Below, piece by piece: positions 52,178-60,146 of a stretch of 64,000 nt of DNA (position 1 is the stretch's first letter; every line of letters begins with the position of its first letter). The notes beneath the pieces were generated by a model. That model did not search any database, was not told the origin of the DNA, and worked only from the letters and a program-made list of their open reading frames with translations. The position numbers and the translations under genes were made by a program. The stretch is from NCBI GenBank assembly GCA_045599325.1, contig JAZRVT010000034.1, positions 10,367 through 74,366 on the forward strand. Reading direction: 5' to 3'. The DNA comes from Cacconaster sp045599325. Its GTDB lineage: Bacteria; Bacteroidota; Bacteroidia; Bacteroidales; UBA932.

Positions 52178-52348
52178 TTACTGGCGTTTCAATAGTTCCC
52201 ATTCGTTATCCTCCTCTGGTGAATACATTTGATTCTCCATCACGTCTTCCAATGGAGATACAATCTTATAAACTTTCTGAATGGTCAGGAAACCATCTGG
52301 GTCGATCCACTCACGGTAATCGACCTGCAATAAGTCAACGTTTTTCAT
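52178..52348 (-). CDS. Putative 56-residue acidic protein
   Basis: An ATG-to-TAA frame encoding MKNVDLLQVDYREWIDPDGF, then LTIQKVYKIVSPLEDVMENQ and a Glu-rich tail. The mix of charged, aromatic and aliphatic residues is that of a real soluble protein. It is followed in 2 bases by the 49-residue frame, like a small operon. No homologue recognised; Ocr-like small acidic inhibitors have such composition but this is speculation. Confidence 0.5.
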   Translation of the reverse strand: MKNVDLLQVDYREWIDPDGFLTIQKVYKIVSPLEDVMENQMYSPEEDNEWELLKRQ

Positions 52349-52490
52349 AGTCTATGATATTTTAAGTTGTTAGTTCTCAGTTCTTTACCAATGACATAAT
52401 ATACCCATAGACTGTCTGTCAGCCAAGTCCATATGAGATTTATCACCGCAATAACATTTTCGGAGATTAGGGATAGAGTGGATTCAAATA

Positions 52491-52619
52491 CTACTCTTCT
52501 TTCGTCGATAAAAATAAAATGAAAGCCTTTTTAATCTCTGCAAGGCTCAAGGCACAATAATGATTCATATTTTGCTCCCGAGATAGGTCCTTAATTAGTA
52601 GGAGATATTTCTCCTTCAT
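52491..52619 (-). CDS. Putative 42-residue protein
   Basis: An ATG-to-TAG frame encoding MKEKYLLLIKDLSREQNMNH, then a helical KKAFILFLSTKEE end. Its ATG overlaps the stop of a short upstream frame (MDTMKETK). Plausible but weakly supported. Confidence 0.35.
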   Translation of the reverse strand: MKEKYLLLIKDLSREQNMNHYCALSLAEIKKAFILFLSTKEE

Positions 52620-53121
52620 TTCGTTTCCTTCATTGTGTCCATTCTTTTATTTACCAAAGTAATAGAGAGTGTTTCTGTCCACCAAATACCGTGGGCAGGA
52701 TGAACAAAAATGTCGGTCTTCTGGATATTTCATCATTTCAACAGTTTCAAGCTCAAGTGAAAATTCGAAGCCATAAATTCGGTTGGGAAGAGCCCCCACA
52801 GCCAGTTATAGTTGGATATATAGCATCATACAATTATCTGCTCTGTGAAAGACAAAAATACTCAGTGCTCCTCCAGGCTTCATTCCATAGATCTACGCGC
52901 GCTGAAAATACCGGTAACTGGAAATATGCGCCCTCCCTGCATACGAGAGGGGACTACCCCTCTAGTCCCCCCTTAGATTTTTGAATAAAAGAATGCTTTC
53001 CAAAATACGTAATAAGAAACAAAACTAGCGAGAATCCGCGCCTCAGAAAAATAGGCAAAATAAAACGTATTCTTAGTGTAATACGCAATACCTCAAATCC
53101 TATTTTTATAATTACATCATT
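52620..53121. other. Intergenic stretch with paired alternative hairpins
   Basis: No clear gene. A plus-strand frame 52700-52984 (94 codons, starts MNKNVGLLDISSFQQF) is open but unlike a known protein. At 52946-52970 two hairpins share bases: AGAGGGG-ACTA-CCCCTCT and GGGGACTA-CCCCTC-TAGTCCCC. AT-rich DNA with a TATTTTTA box follows at 53101. Confidence 0.4.
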
Positions 53122-53289
53122 ATGACACAACAAGCACCCGACAGCCTCAGCCTCTTAGATAGAAGCAGGCCAGTCACAATCGAGCAGCTCCTTCGCTTTA
53201 AGCAGAAGCGCGTGGTCAACGAACTTATGGAGCTCTTTGGAGCAAGGTCACTGACCGAACTTGCAATAAGGCTCTCACTATGTTTCTAG
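53122..53289 (+). CDS. Putative 55-residue protein ahead of the recombinase
   Basis: An ATG-to-TAG frame encoding MTQQAPDSLSLLDRSRPVTI, then a helical EQLLRFKQKRVVNELMELFG. A TATTTTTA box lies 13 bases upstream and an 11-bp stem-loop follows. Codon use is more GC-rich than around it. It could be a small mobile-element regulator or a remnant; not recognised. Confidence 0.5.
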   Translation: MTQQAPDSLSLLDRSRPVTIEQLLRFKQKRVVNELMELFGARSLTELAIRLSLCF

Positions 53290-53301
53290 TCGCAAAATGT
53301 T

Positions 53302-53346
53302 ACAGCCCCATTATGTGCCACCTTATAATCGGTACAATGGGGCTGT
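53302..53346 (+). terminator. 11-bp inverted repeat after the 55-residue gene
   Basis: ACAGCCCCATT (53302) pairs perfectly with AATGGGGCTGT (53336), with a 23-base loop, and TTTCGTTTC follows. It may end transcription, or be a recombination site for the neighbouring recombinase. Confidence 0.5.
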
Positions 53347-53377
53347 TTCGTTTCATCAACTAATCTTTGATTATACT

Positions 53378-54018
53378 ATGGACAATAATGCTATCATCTA
53401 TGCCCGAGTCTCTAGCAAAGGAGACAGGCAGACAACAGAGCGTCAAATCTATGATCTAAACAAGTACGCTCAAGCCCACGATCTTCAAGTCGTAGCCACA
53501 TTTGAAGAACATATCAGCGGAGCAAAATCCAATAAGGAAAGAAAGGCTCTTCAGGAATGTTTCGAACTCGCAGAGTCAGGAGCGCCTCAACCATTATTTG
53601 CAGCGAATTGTCAAGACTAGGTCGTTCAGTTTGGGACCTGAATGAATCAGTAAAGCGTGCGATCGACAACAATATTAACATCATCTTCTTAAAAGAGGGA
53701 TTCAGTCTATTCGACCAAGACGGGGAAAAATCTATACTATGTCCAATCCTAATAGCGACCCTGGGAACATGTGCGGAGGTTGAAAGGCAGAATATCTACT
53801 ACCGCCTTAACTCGGGTCGAGAGCTTGCAAAGGCAAAGGGCGTGAAAATGGGAAGACCTGTAGGCTCCAAGAACAAACACACTCATGACGATGAACTAAG
53901 GGAGCAATATAAGAACGCCATCGCTCTCTTACGCAAGGGATACTCCATCATGGCTGTGGCGAGACTCGAAGGGGTGAGTCCAACGACCATCCAGAAGCTC
54001 AAGAACAAGTTTATTTGA
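53378..54018 (+). pseudogene. Serine recombinase (resolvase/invertase), frameshifted
   Basis: The first frame (53378 to about 53580) encodes MDNNAIIYARVSSKGDRQTT, with the nucleophile Ser in ARVSS, to FELAESGA. The next frame resumes at STIICSELSRLGRSVWDLNE and ends with a helix-turn-helix (MAVARLEGVSPTTIQKLKNK) at 54018. One base is missing (or two added) near GGAGCGCCTCAACC, about 53580. Both halves are otherwise intact, so the break is recent, or a sequencing error or programmed shift. Confidence 0.85.
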
Positions 54019-54054
54019 AATTACTGACCAATGTGGGTATCATTACCACAGAAG

Positions 54055-54101
54055 AAAAAATGGGTGGTCTCATATATATTACTTGACACCACCCATTTTT
54101 T
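54055..54101 (+). terminator. Intrinsic terminator after the recombinase
   Basis: A perfect 14-bp stem AAAAAATGGGTGGT with ACCACCCATTTTTT, with a 19-base loop and a T-run. Confidence 0.8.
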
Positions 54102-54166
54102 AAATTCACTTCTAGAGCCGATAATTCTGTCGAGCTCAATATCAATCATTTATACAGACTATAAGA

Positions 54167-54346
54167 ATGACTTACCTACGTAAACCGTACCCATTGAGCA
54201 GGCTGCTCACAGAATTAAAAGAAGAATTCAATCAGAATATAGATGAAACACTACTGCACCTCGAAGAATGCAGGCAGGTGGGGCTTATAGAGTTTGATGA
54301 TAAATATGTTTATGCCTATGTGGATATTCTTCAACCAAGGGATTAA
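54167..54346 (+). CDS. Putative 59-residue protein
   Basis: An ATG-to-TAA frame encoding MTYLRKPYPLSRLLTELKEE, then HLEECRQVGLIEFDDKYVYA. The pattern (helix, helix, short hairpin) recalls a winged-helix fragment. It overlaps the next gene by about 50 bases in another frame. Probably a mobile-element gene; not recognised. Confidence 0.55.
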   Translation: MTYLRKPYPLSRLLTELKEEFNQNIDETLLHLEECRQVGLIEFDDKYVYAYVDILQPRD

Positions 54347-54848
54347 CGAGCTGAAGCCTCCTGTCCTGACCACATATCTGAGAACAATGTGGAAACTGTC
54401 AGAAGCACAGAAGGACAGTCTTTGCCGAGAAGATTTGGTCGCAGGAAATCAGAAGCCAGACACCTTGTCGAAGCATCTGAAACAAGCGAAAGAGGCAGGG
54501 CTATTGGAAATAGTGAATAGAAAATACGAGATCAACGGCAATTATAGATCACTCCCCAATGTTTACACCATCTGTGATCCCACACATAAAGTCTGGCTTG
54601 ATACTCTTTCTGATATTTCAGACGTTACGTCTTATATACTACAGAGACAGATGGGGAAGCAATTCTCAGATCACTATAACAAGAAATATGAATTTGTCGC
54701 GGACATCAGGTTGCTAGTGAATGAAGTTACCAATGAGGATTGGGAAAATGCTAATTTCCGTGAGACCTTGTCCTTTAGTAATATAAACGCATCAATTTAC
54801 ACGCAATATGATCCAAGAAGAACTACACAGTATATACAAGTCAGGTGA
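54297..54848 (+). CDS. Winged-helix-like mobile element protein
   Basis: A 183-residue protein. The part PDTLSKHLKQAKEAGLLEIV followed by YEINGNYRSLPNVYTICDP looks like a winged helix, as in replication or partition regulators. The start is uncertain: in-frame ATGs lie at 54297, 54306, 54312 and 54318. It overlaps the next gene by 41 bases. Confidence 0.6.
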   Translation: MINMFMPMWIFFNQGINELKPPVLTTYLRTMWKLSEAQKDSLCREDLVAGNQKPDTLSKHLKQAKEAGLLEIVNRKYEINGNYRSLPNVYTICDPTHKVWLDTLSDISDVTSYILQRQMGKQFSDHYNKKYEFVADIRLLVNEVTNEDWENANFRETLSFSNINASIYTQYDPRRTTQYIQVR

Positions 54849-55152
54849 AAGGGTCACCATTAAGGAGCTGAACCAGACGCTCCAGTCACTCTACGACAAG
54901 TACCAGATAAAGAGGAAGGCCAGATCGACAGACCTGTTGCTTTTCGGATTCAATATGAGGAGGGCAACGATAGCTAAAGACGGGAAACGACTGGAAGGAA
55001 TTCAGGCCAGCCTTTTATTTTTTCACGGGCTTGAACTCGAACGACAGCTTGGTAGTAATGGCATCATCCAGCGTCTTAGGCAAGAATTCAGCGTAAATCT
55101 TCTCGGTCGTTGCCACAGAATCACCGATAAGGGTGCTGATCATATGCACTGA
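54808..55152 (+). CDS. Truncated mobile-element protein overlapping the integrase 3' end
   Basis: A 114-codon frame. The first 65 residues (MIQEELHSIYKSGERVTIKE, then YDKYQIKRKARSTDLLLFGF) resemble the end of a VirE/primase-type protein of Bacteroidota elements (IKRKAxxTDL). From about 55015 on the frame runs antisense to the integrase gene, so the C-terminal residues are probably not native. It looks cut by a rearrangement. Confidence 0.5.
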   Translation: MIQEELHSIYKSGERVTIKELNQTLQSLYDKYQIKRKARSTDLLLFGFNMRRATIAKDGKRLEGIQASLLFFHGLELERQLGSNGIIQRLRQEFSVNLLGRCHRITDKGADHMH

Positions 55153-56343
55153 GACTCCCTCTTTTAGCGCTTTGACTGCAAAGGTGTGACGGGCTACATG
55201 CATGGACAGCTTAAACGGTAATTTCATTTTCTCCCCAAGTGAGTGCAATGAAGTGACAATACTCCGATTTTTCCGACCTATCTCTTCCTTCAGTAACTGA
55301 GGGTCAGACACATTGAATCCACTTGACAACCGTCCGAACACAAATCTAGGATAACGTCCCTTCCACCGAGACAATATTTCCAGGGCCGCAGGTGATAGAT
55401 TGATTGAAATCCGATTCTTCGTTTTCACGAGCAACTTTTGGATCATACCTTGTTTCATGTCAATATGCCCCCATTCAAGAGTCAGCACGTCTGAGACCCT
55501 CAGCCCACATGCATAAAATGAGAATAGAAACATATCCATTACCTCCCGTGTCTTATTATACTTAACCTCCCAGTACAGATTGACGAATTGCTGCATTTGC
55601 TCATCTGTAAGGTATCTCACCACTTTATCCTCGGGATCCAGTTCAGATTCATATTTCGTTTTTTCTGATAGATATGACTGCGAGATTGCCTCAACAACCT
55701 TGTTCTTCATAAGATCATTGCTGGCTGCATATCTGGCTGTTTTAACAACTGGAGTAAGTTTATGATTTATTGTCGCAGGCGAATTCGGACGTTTCCGGTT
55801 CCTGCAATCTGAAATGAACCTATTAACGATATCGATATCCATATCGGACATGGCAAAAAAAGGGTTCTTGAGTTCCCTCTTACAGAAGTCTTGAAAGTCC
55901 AGAAGGCTTTGCGTGGCATTATAATATGTCGAATACGACAATTTACCCTCTCCTCCAGCATAGAGGACATCTTTATAGTAGGCAAGCGCATACTCGAAGA
56001 AATCTATTTTCCGTGGATCAGACTTCGCAGAATATGTTCCGTCCATCATCTTGCCCACAATCTCTGCTGTCAGCTTACCATTATATGAGTCCAGTGCATC
56101 CTGAAAATCTCCTTTTATTTTTTCCAGTCTCCTGGTAAGGCGAACAGAGTCCTTTGCCTTTGACGATACCTTCTGTGTCTTCGCATTGAAATCCGATGGG
56201 AAAATGCGTATCCCAGTCGACCTTGAAACGGGCTTACCCTCTACCGTGAAAACCATATTAAGCATCACCTGGCCCTGTTCATTGGGCTTTTTATTCTTCA
56301 CCGCAAAGTGAAGTACATTCTTTGCGCCTTGCTTCAGTTTCAT
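55015..56343 (-). CDS. Tyrosine recombinase/integrase
   Basis: A 442-residue phage-type integrase. It has an Arm-binding N-terminal region (MKLKQGAKNVLHFAVKNKKP), a SAM-like core-binding domain (about 110-210) and a C-terminal catalytic domain. Catalytic residues are seen in FSFYACGLRVSDVLTLEWGH (Arg), MHVARHTFAVKALKEGV (HxxR), the following Gly-rich loop (STLIGDSVATTEKIYAEF) with its Tyr nucleophile. It probably mobilises the island. Met 56343 is chosen by family fit over 38 upstream residues. Confidence 0.92.
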   Translation of the reverse strand: MKLKQGAKNVLHFAVKNKKPNEQGQVMLNMVFTVEGKPVSRSTGIRIFPSDFNAKTQKVSSKAKDSVRLTRRLEKIKGDFQDALDSYNGKLTAEIVGKMMDGTYSAKSDPRKIDFFEYALAYYKDVLYAGGEGKLSYSTYYNATQSLLDFQDFCKRELKNPFFAMSDMDIDIVNRFISDCRNRKRPNSPATINHKLTPVVKTARYAASNDLMKNKVVEAISQSYLSEKTKYESELDPEDKVVRYLTDEQMQQFVNLYWEVKYNKTREVMDMFLFSFYACGLRVSDVLTLEWGHIDMKQGMIQKLLVKTKNRISINLSPAALEILSRWKGRYPRFVFGRLSSGFNVSDPQLLKEEIGRKNRSIVTSLHSLGEKMKLPFKLSMHVARHTFAVKALKEGVSVHMISTLIGDSVATTEKIYAEFLPKTLDDAITTKLSFEFKPVKK

Positions 56344-56392
56344 CTTATTTTTACTATGTCGGGAGTTACGAATAACAGCGTAAAGGTAGTAA

Positions 56393-56411
56393 TGTTTTTG
56401 GAAAAAATAAA
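56393..56411 (+). repeat. 19-base near-direct repeat, right copy
   Basis: TGTTTTTGGAAAAAATAAA differs by one base from 43773-43791. It lies 50 bases upstream of the integrase ATG, where attachment sites often lie. AT-rich and low complexity. Confidence 0.3.
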
Positions 56412-56459
56412 AAATCCTACCCGTCATATACTGTCCTCCATTGCCGGGTAGAAACAAAA

Positions 56460-56518
56460 ACTGCGGCCCGGAGGTCGCAGTGGGAAATTTAATAACTCGC
56501 TGTTTTCAGCGCAGTTAT
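56460..56518. terminator. Two hairpins between the integrase and DUF2795 genes
   Basis: Hairpin 1 (56460-56481): ACTGCGGCC with GGTCGCAGT, loop CGGA. Hairpin 2 (56492-56518): ATAACTCGCTG with CAGCG-C-AGTTAT, loop TTTT, one bulged C. They follow the minus-strand DUF2795 stop and probably end it. Confidence 0.5.
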
Positions 56519-56533
56519 ATACTATTTTACAGT

Positions 56534-56755
56534 TTAGTATTCCTCCTCATCAAAAAAGAAGTCATCTTTGGTTGGGTAATCAGGCCAGATGTCCTCGATG
56601 GATTCATAAACCTCGCCGTCTTCTTCAAGGTCTTCAAGGTTCTCGATCACTTCGAGAGGAGCTCCTGAACGTGTGGCATAGTCTATCAATTCTTCTCTGG
56701 TGGCTGGCCAAGGTGCATCCTCAAGTTTGGATGCGAGTTCAAGTGTCCAATACAT
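56534..56755 (-). CDS. DUF2795 family small acidic protein
   Basis: A 73-residue protein (MYWTLELASKLEDAPWPATR, then ELIDYATRSGAPLEVIENLE and an Asp/Glu-rich end FFFDEEEY). It matches the short DUF2795 proteins of Bacteroidota; the function is unknown. It has its own promoter and lies just outside the integrase, which makes its 3' end a candidate integration site. Confidence 0.85.
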   Translation of the reverse strand: MYWTLELASKLEDAPWPATREELIDYATRSGAPLEVIENLEDLEEDGEVYESIEDIWPDYPTKDDFFFDEEEY

Positions 56756-56795
56756 TTTTTTATAGTTTAAAATGAATTTTCCGTTAAAGAGGGTT

Positions 56796-56825
56796 CAAAG
56801 GTATAAAAAAAAGCTTAACTCCAAA
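56796..56825 (-). promoter_or_regulatory. Promoter (TTTG - N18 - TACCTTTG) for DUF2795
   Basis: On the minus strand TTTG (56822-56825) and TACCTTTG (56796-56803) are 18 bases apart; the ATG follows 40 bases later. Confidence 0.6.
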
Positions 56826-56826
56826 T

Positions 56827-57357
56827 TTATTTTGGGAGCCAGAAATCGTCCTTCACCCCGGCCTTGAAGGCTATGTGCCGGGCAAGGGTGAAGAGATAGT
56901 CGCTGAGGCGGTTTATATAGCTGATTGCCAATGAATCCTGCTCTGAAATATCCTCAATTGCGACTGCACTTCTCTCAGCTCTGCGGCACACTGTCCTGGC
57001 CACGTGGCAGAGCGATGCGGCGTATGGTTCGCCCGGCAGGATGAAGGCTGTCTGCGCTGGAAGCTCCTCTGTCATCCTGTCGATCTCACTCTCGAGGAAG
57101 GCCGTCTCTCCGGCATCAAGAGGTTTCAGTTTCGCAGAGGTCCCGTCAGACGCCAGCTGTGCGCTTACATTCATCAGGTGTATCTGAATCCGCCTCAAAG
57201 GATAGGAGTCGGATGCAGCGCATCTCAGCACTCCGAGAAGGCTGATCAGTTCATCGAGGTCACCGTATGCGCAGACGCGGGGGCAGGCCTTGCTCACCCT
57301 CTTGCCGCCTACCAGCGATGTTGTTCCGGTATCACCGGTCTTGGTGTATATTTTCAT
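56827..57357 (-). CDS. Cob(I)alamin adenosyltransferase, PduO type
   Basis: A 176-residue enzyme that converts cob(I)alamin and ATP to adenosylcobalamin. It starts MKIYTKTGDTGTTSLVGGKR with the ATP-binding N-terminus. VCAYGDLDELISLLG, the AFILPGEPYAASLCHVARTV motif with RRAERSAV, and NRLSDYLFTLAR are typical. The start lies inside the ABC ATPase gene (26-base overlap). Confidence 0.95.
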   Translation of the reverse strand: MKIYTKTGDTGTTSLVGGKRVSKACPRVCAYGDLDELISLLGVLRCAASDSYPLRRIQIHLMNVSAQLASDGTSAKLKPLDAGETAFLESEIDRMTEELPAQTAFILPGEPYAASLCHVARTVCRRAERSAVAIEDISEQDSLAISYINRLSDYLFTLARHIAFKAGVKDDFWLPK

Positions 57358-58030
57358 AACTGTTCTCAATAAGGCCGTCACGGATTGTAATCACGCGCTC
57401 GGCATAGAGCGCTATGTCCTCCTCGTGCGTCACCAGTATTATTGTATTTCCTTTACGATGAATCTCATCAAAAAGTTTCATTATTTCAACGGATGTTCTG
57501 CTGTCCAGATTGCCTGTCGGCTCGTCAGCCAGAATCATCGACGGGGCACCGGCAAGCGCCCTCGCAATCGCCACCCTTTGCTGCTGTCCGCCAGACAGTT
57601 CCGAAGGCTTGTGGTTCTTCCTGTCAATCAGTCCGACCATTTCCAGTGCAGCCTCCGCACGCTTCATTCTCTCTTCACGCGGCACCCCTGCATACACCAG
57701 CGGCAGAGCCACATTCTCCACCGATGTCAGCCGCGGCAGCAGGTTGAACGACTGGAACACAAAACCAATCTCCCTGCCACGCACTGACGACAGCCTGTCG
57801 TCATCCATACCCTTCACATCCTCGCCGTTGAAAAGGCACACTCCTTCAGTCGGCGTGTCGAGGCATCCGAGGATGTTCATCAGGGTTGACTTCCCGGAGC
57901 CCGAAGGGCCCATCACGGCAACATAGTCATTCTGTCTGATTGTCAAGTCCACCCCGTCAAGGGCACGGACAACCTGCCGGTCCACGCAGTAATGCTTCTT
58001 CACGCCAGCCAGGCGGATAATTTCTCTCAT
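57332..58030 (-). CDS. ABC transporter ATPase, MacB/LolD type
   Basis: A 232-residue ATPase with Walker A MGPSGSGKSTLMNILGCLD, Q-loop FVFQSFNLLPRLT, signature LSGGQQQRVAIARALAG, Walker B MILADEPTGNLD and H-loop THEED. This subfamily powers mechanotransmission exporters such as MacB, LolCDE or FtsEX. No permease gene lies next to it, so its partner is elsewhere. It is translated ahead of the cobalamin enzyme. Confidence 0.93.
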   Translation of the reverse strand: MREIIRLAGVKKHYCVDRQVVRALDGVDLTIRQNDYVAVMGPSGSGKSTLMNILGCLDTPTEGVCLFNGEDVKGMDDDRLSSVRGREIGFVFQSFNLLPRLTSVENVALPLVYAGVPREERMKRAEAALEMVGLIDRKNHKPSELSGGQQQRVAIARALAGAPSMILADEPTGNLDSRTSVEIMKLFDEIHRKGNTIILVTHEEDIALYAERVITIRDGLIENSYENIHQDR

Positions 58031-58161
58031 CTCAATTCCTCCAATTACACATTATCGGCGCGAAGCGGCTCTGCTGCAATTTCCAGACCAAGCAGTTGTG
58101 TCATATTATTGAGGTTATTCCAAATATTATTACTAACTTGCTTTAATTTTAGAGATATGCT

Positions 58162-58761
58162 ATGTCATACACCAAATTGGAACAATACGACGAGAAAGTG
58201 ACTGAAGAGCTTGCGTCCCACTATAAAGAGATACTGAGGCTTCTCGGAGAGGACAGCGGCCGCGAGGGTCTTCTGAAGACCCCTGTCCGTGTGGCAAAGG
58301 CGATGCAGTTCCTCACCAAAGGCTACGAGGAGGACGGGGCTGCGATTCTGCGCTCTGCAATGTTCAGGGAAGAGTACCAGCAGATGGTCGTTGTCAAGGA
58401 CATAGAGCTCTACTCTATGTGCGAGCACCATATGCTGCCTTTCTACGGCAAGGCCCACGTAGCATACATCCCCAACGGCTATATCACCGGACTCAGCAAG
58501 ATCGCCCGCGTGGTCGAGACCTTTGCCAGAAGGCTCCAGGTTCAGGAGCGCCTCACAGTCCAGATCCGCGACTGCATCCAGGAAACCCTCAATCCTCTCG
58601 GCGTTGCGGTGGTCATAGAGGCGTCGCATATGTGTATGCAGCTGCGCGGCGTCCAGAAGCAGAATTCCGTGACCACCACCTCCGCATTCACAGGCGCGTT
58701 CCTCAAGGACAGCCGCACCAGGAGCGAATTCATGACACTTATCGGAGCGGAGCTCCATTAA
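58162..58761 (+). CDS. folE: GTP cyclohydrolase I
   Basis: A 199-residue enzyme making 7,8-dihydroneopterin triphosphate for folate or queuosine. Signature motifs: SMCEHHMLPFYGKAHVAYIP with zinc Cys/His, GLSKIARVVETFARRLQVQE and MCMQLRGVQKQNSVTTT. A weak TAATTTTA box lies 10 bases before the ATG. It opens the plus-strand run folE-trkA-aspA. Confidence 0.96.
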   Translation: MSYTKLEQYDEKVTEELASHYKEILRLLGEDSGREGLLKTPVRVAKAMQFLTKGYEEDGAAILRSAMFREEYQQMVVVKDIELYSMCEHHMLPFYGKAHVAYIPNGYITGLSKIARVVETFARRLQVQERLTVQIRDCIQETLNPLGVAVVIEASHMCMQLRGVQKQNSVTTTSAFTGAFLKDSRTRSEFMTLIGAELH

Positions 58762-58771
58762 AAGCATAACT

Positions 58772-60124
58772 ATGAAAATCGTCATTGCAGGAGCAGGAGA
58801 AGTCGGTTGCCATCTGGCGAAGATGCTCAGTGAGGGCTACCACGAAATCACAATCATCGACAACGACGAGGAGAGGCTTGCGCTCGTGAGCGAGAGCATG
58901 GACGTGCTTACCGTCCAGGGGAATCCCACTTCCATCAGCATACTCAAGGCCGCGGGTGTCGAGACGGCGGACCTGTTCGTCGCGGTCAGCCCGGCGAAGG
59001 AGCAGGACGTCAACCTTGTCTGTGCCCTGATCGCCAAGAAGATGGGTGCGAAGAAAGTTACTGCCCGAATCAACAACGCCGAATACCTGAACTACGACAA
59101 CAAGCTGATGTTCACCGAAATGGGCATCGACCTGCTGTTCTACCCAGAGAAGATTGCCGCGTCTGAGATCAGCGGCCTGCTCAAGCAGTCCGATATGGCC
59201 GAGTTCATGGACTTCGCCCACGGGCAGCTGCAGCTGGTGGTATTCCGCCTCAATGAGAACTCCAAGATGGTCAACAAGAGTATGGTCGATTTCCCGTACA
59301 CTGCGGAGAACCTGCCGTTCAGGACAGTGGCGATAGCTCGCGGCGACGAGACCATCATCCCGCAGAGCAAGAGGATAATGTTCAAGCGCGGAGACCTGGT
59401 ATATTTCATCGCCCGCAAGGACTTTGTCCCTGAACTGATGTCATATTCGGGCAAGGACTATATCGACATAAAGCGCCTTACAATCCTCGGCGGAGGCCGC
59501 ATCGGAGAGCTTGTGGCTCAGCAGTTCGAGAAGACGGCGGAATTCGTGAAGATCATCGAAATCAGGAAGGACCGCTGTGAGGCGCTCTCCGAAAGTCTCG
59601 ACCGCACCCTGGTCATCAACGGTGACGGCCGCAACTCCGACTTCCTCTATGAGGAGGATGTCAAGAGCTGCGACGCATTCGTGGCCGTGACCTCCAGCTC
59701 GGAGACCAACATCCTCGCCTGCGTCGCTGCCAAGAAGATGGGCGTGGCGAAGACTATCGCCGAGGTCGAAAACATCGAATACATCAAGCTTGCAGAAGGA
59801 ATGGGCGTGGACGCAGTCATCAACAAGAAGCTCATCACCGCAGGCCGCATCTTCAGGTTCACCCTCAGCAACAAGGTACGCACCATCAAGGTGCTCAACG
59901 GCTCCGACGCCGAGGTGCTTGAATATATCGTCAACCCGGGGAGCCTGATCACCAAGGCCCCTGTCCGGGACCTCAACTTCCCTTCCGACGCCGTGATAGG
60001 CGGCATCATACGCGGCAATGAGACAATAATTGCCGTGGGCAGCACTGTAATCCGCCCTTATGACAGGGTGGCAATCTTCGCGCTGCCGACAGCACTCAAG
60101 AAAATCGAAAAATTCTTTGCATAA
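58772..60124 (+). CDS. trkA: Trk potassium transport regulator TrkA
   Basis: A 450-residue cytoplasmic NAD-binding gate of Trk K+ channels. It has two RCK units: MKIVIAGAGEVGCHLAKMLS and the second Rossmann start LTILGGGRIGELVAQQFEKT. TrkA-C domains follow each (about 145-220 and 370-450). It lies 10 bases after folE; no trkH partner is in the window. Confidence 0.94.
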   Translation: MKIVIAGAGEVGCHLAKMLSEGYHEITIIDNDEERLALVSESMDVLTVQGNPTSISILKAAGVETADLFVAVSPAKEQDVNLVCALIAKKMGAKKVTARINNAEYLNYDNKLMFTEMGIDLLFYPEKIAASEISGLLKQSDMAEFMDFAHGQLQLVVFRLNENSKMVNKSMVDFPYTAENLPFRTVAIARGDETIIPQSKRIMFKRGDLVYFIARKDFVPELMSYSGKDYIDIKRLTILGGGRIGELVAQQFEKTAEFVKIIEIRKDRCEALSESLDRTLVINGDGRNSDFLYEEDVKSCDAFVAVTSSSETNILACVAAKKMGVAKTIAEVENIEYIKLAEGMGVDAVINKKLITAGRIFRFTLSNKVRTIKVLNGSDAEVLEYIVNPGSLITKAPVRDLNFPSDAVIGGIIRGNETIIAVGSTVIRPYDRVAIFALPTALKKIEKFFA

Positions 60125-60146
60125 TCCTTTAACACTTAATAATATC

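Noticed and set aside
52700..52984. A 94-codon plus-strand frame (MNKNVGLLDISS...)
   Set aside because: No ribosome-binding or promoter signal, no recognisable domain, and its end lies in hairpin sequence; kept only as a note on the intergenic stretch.
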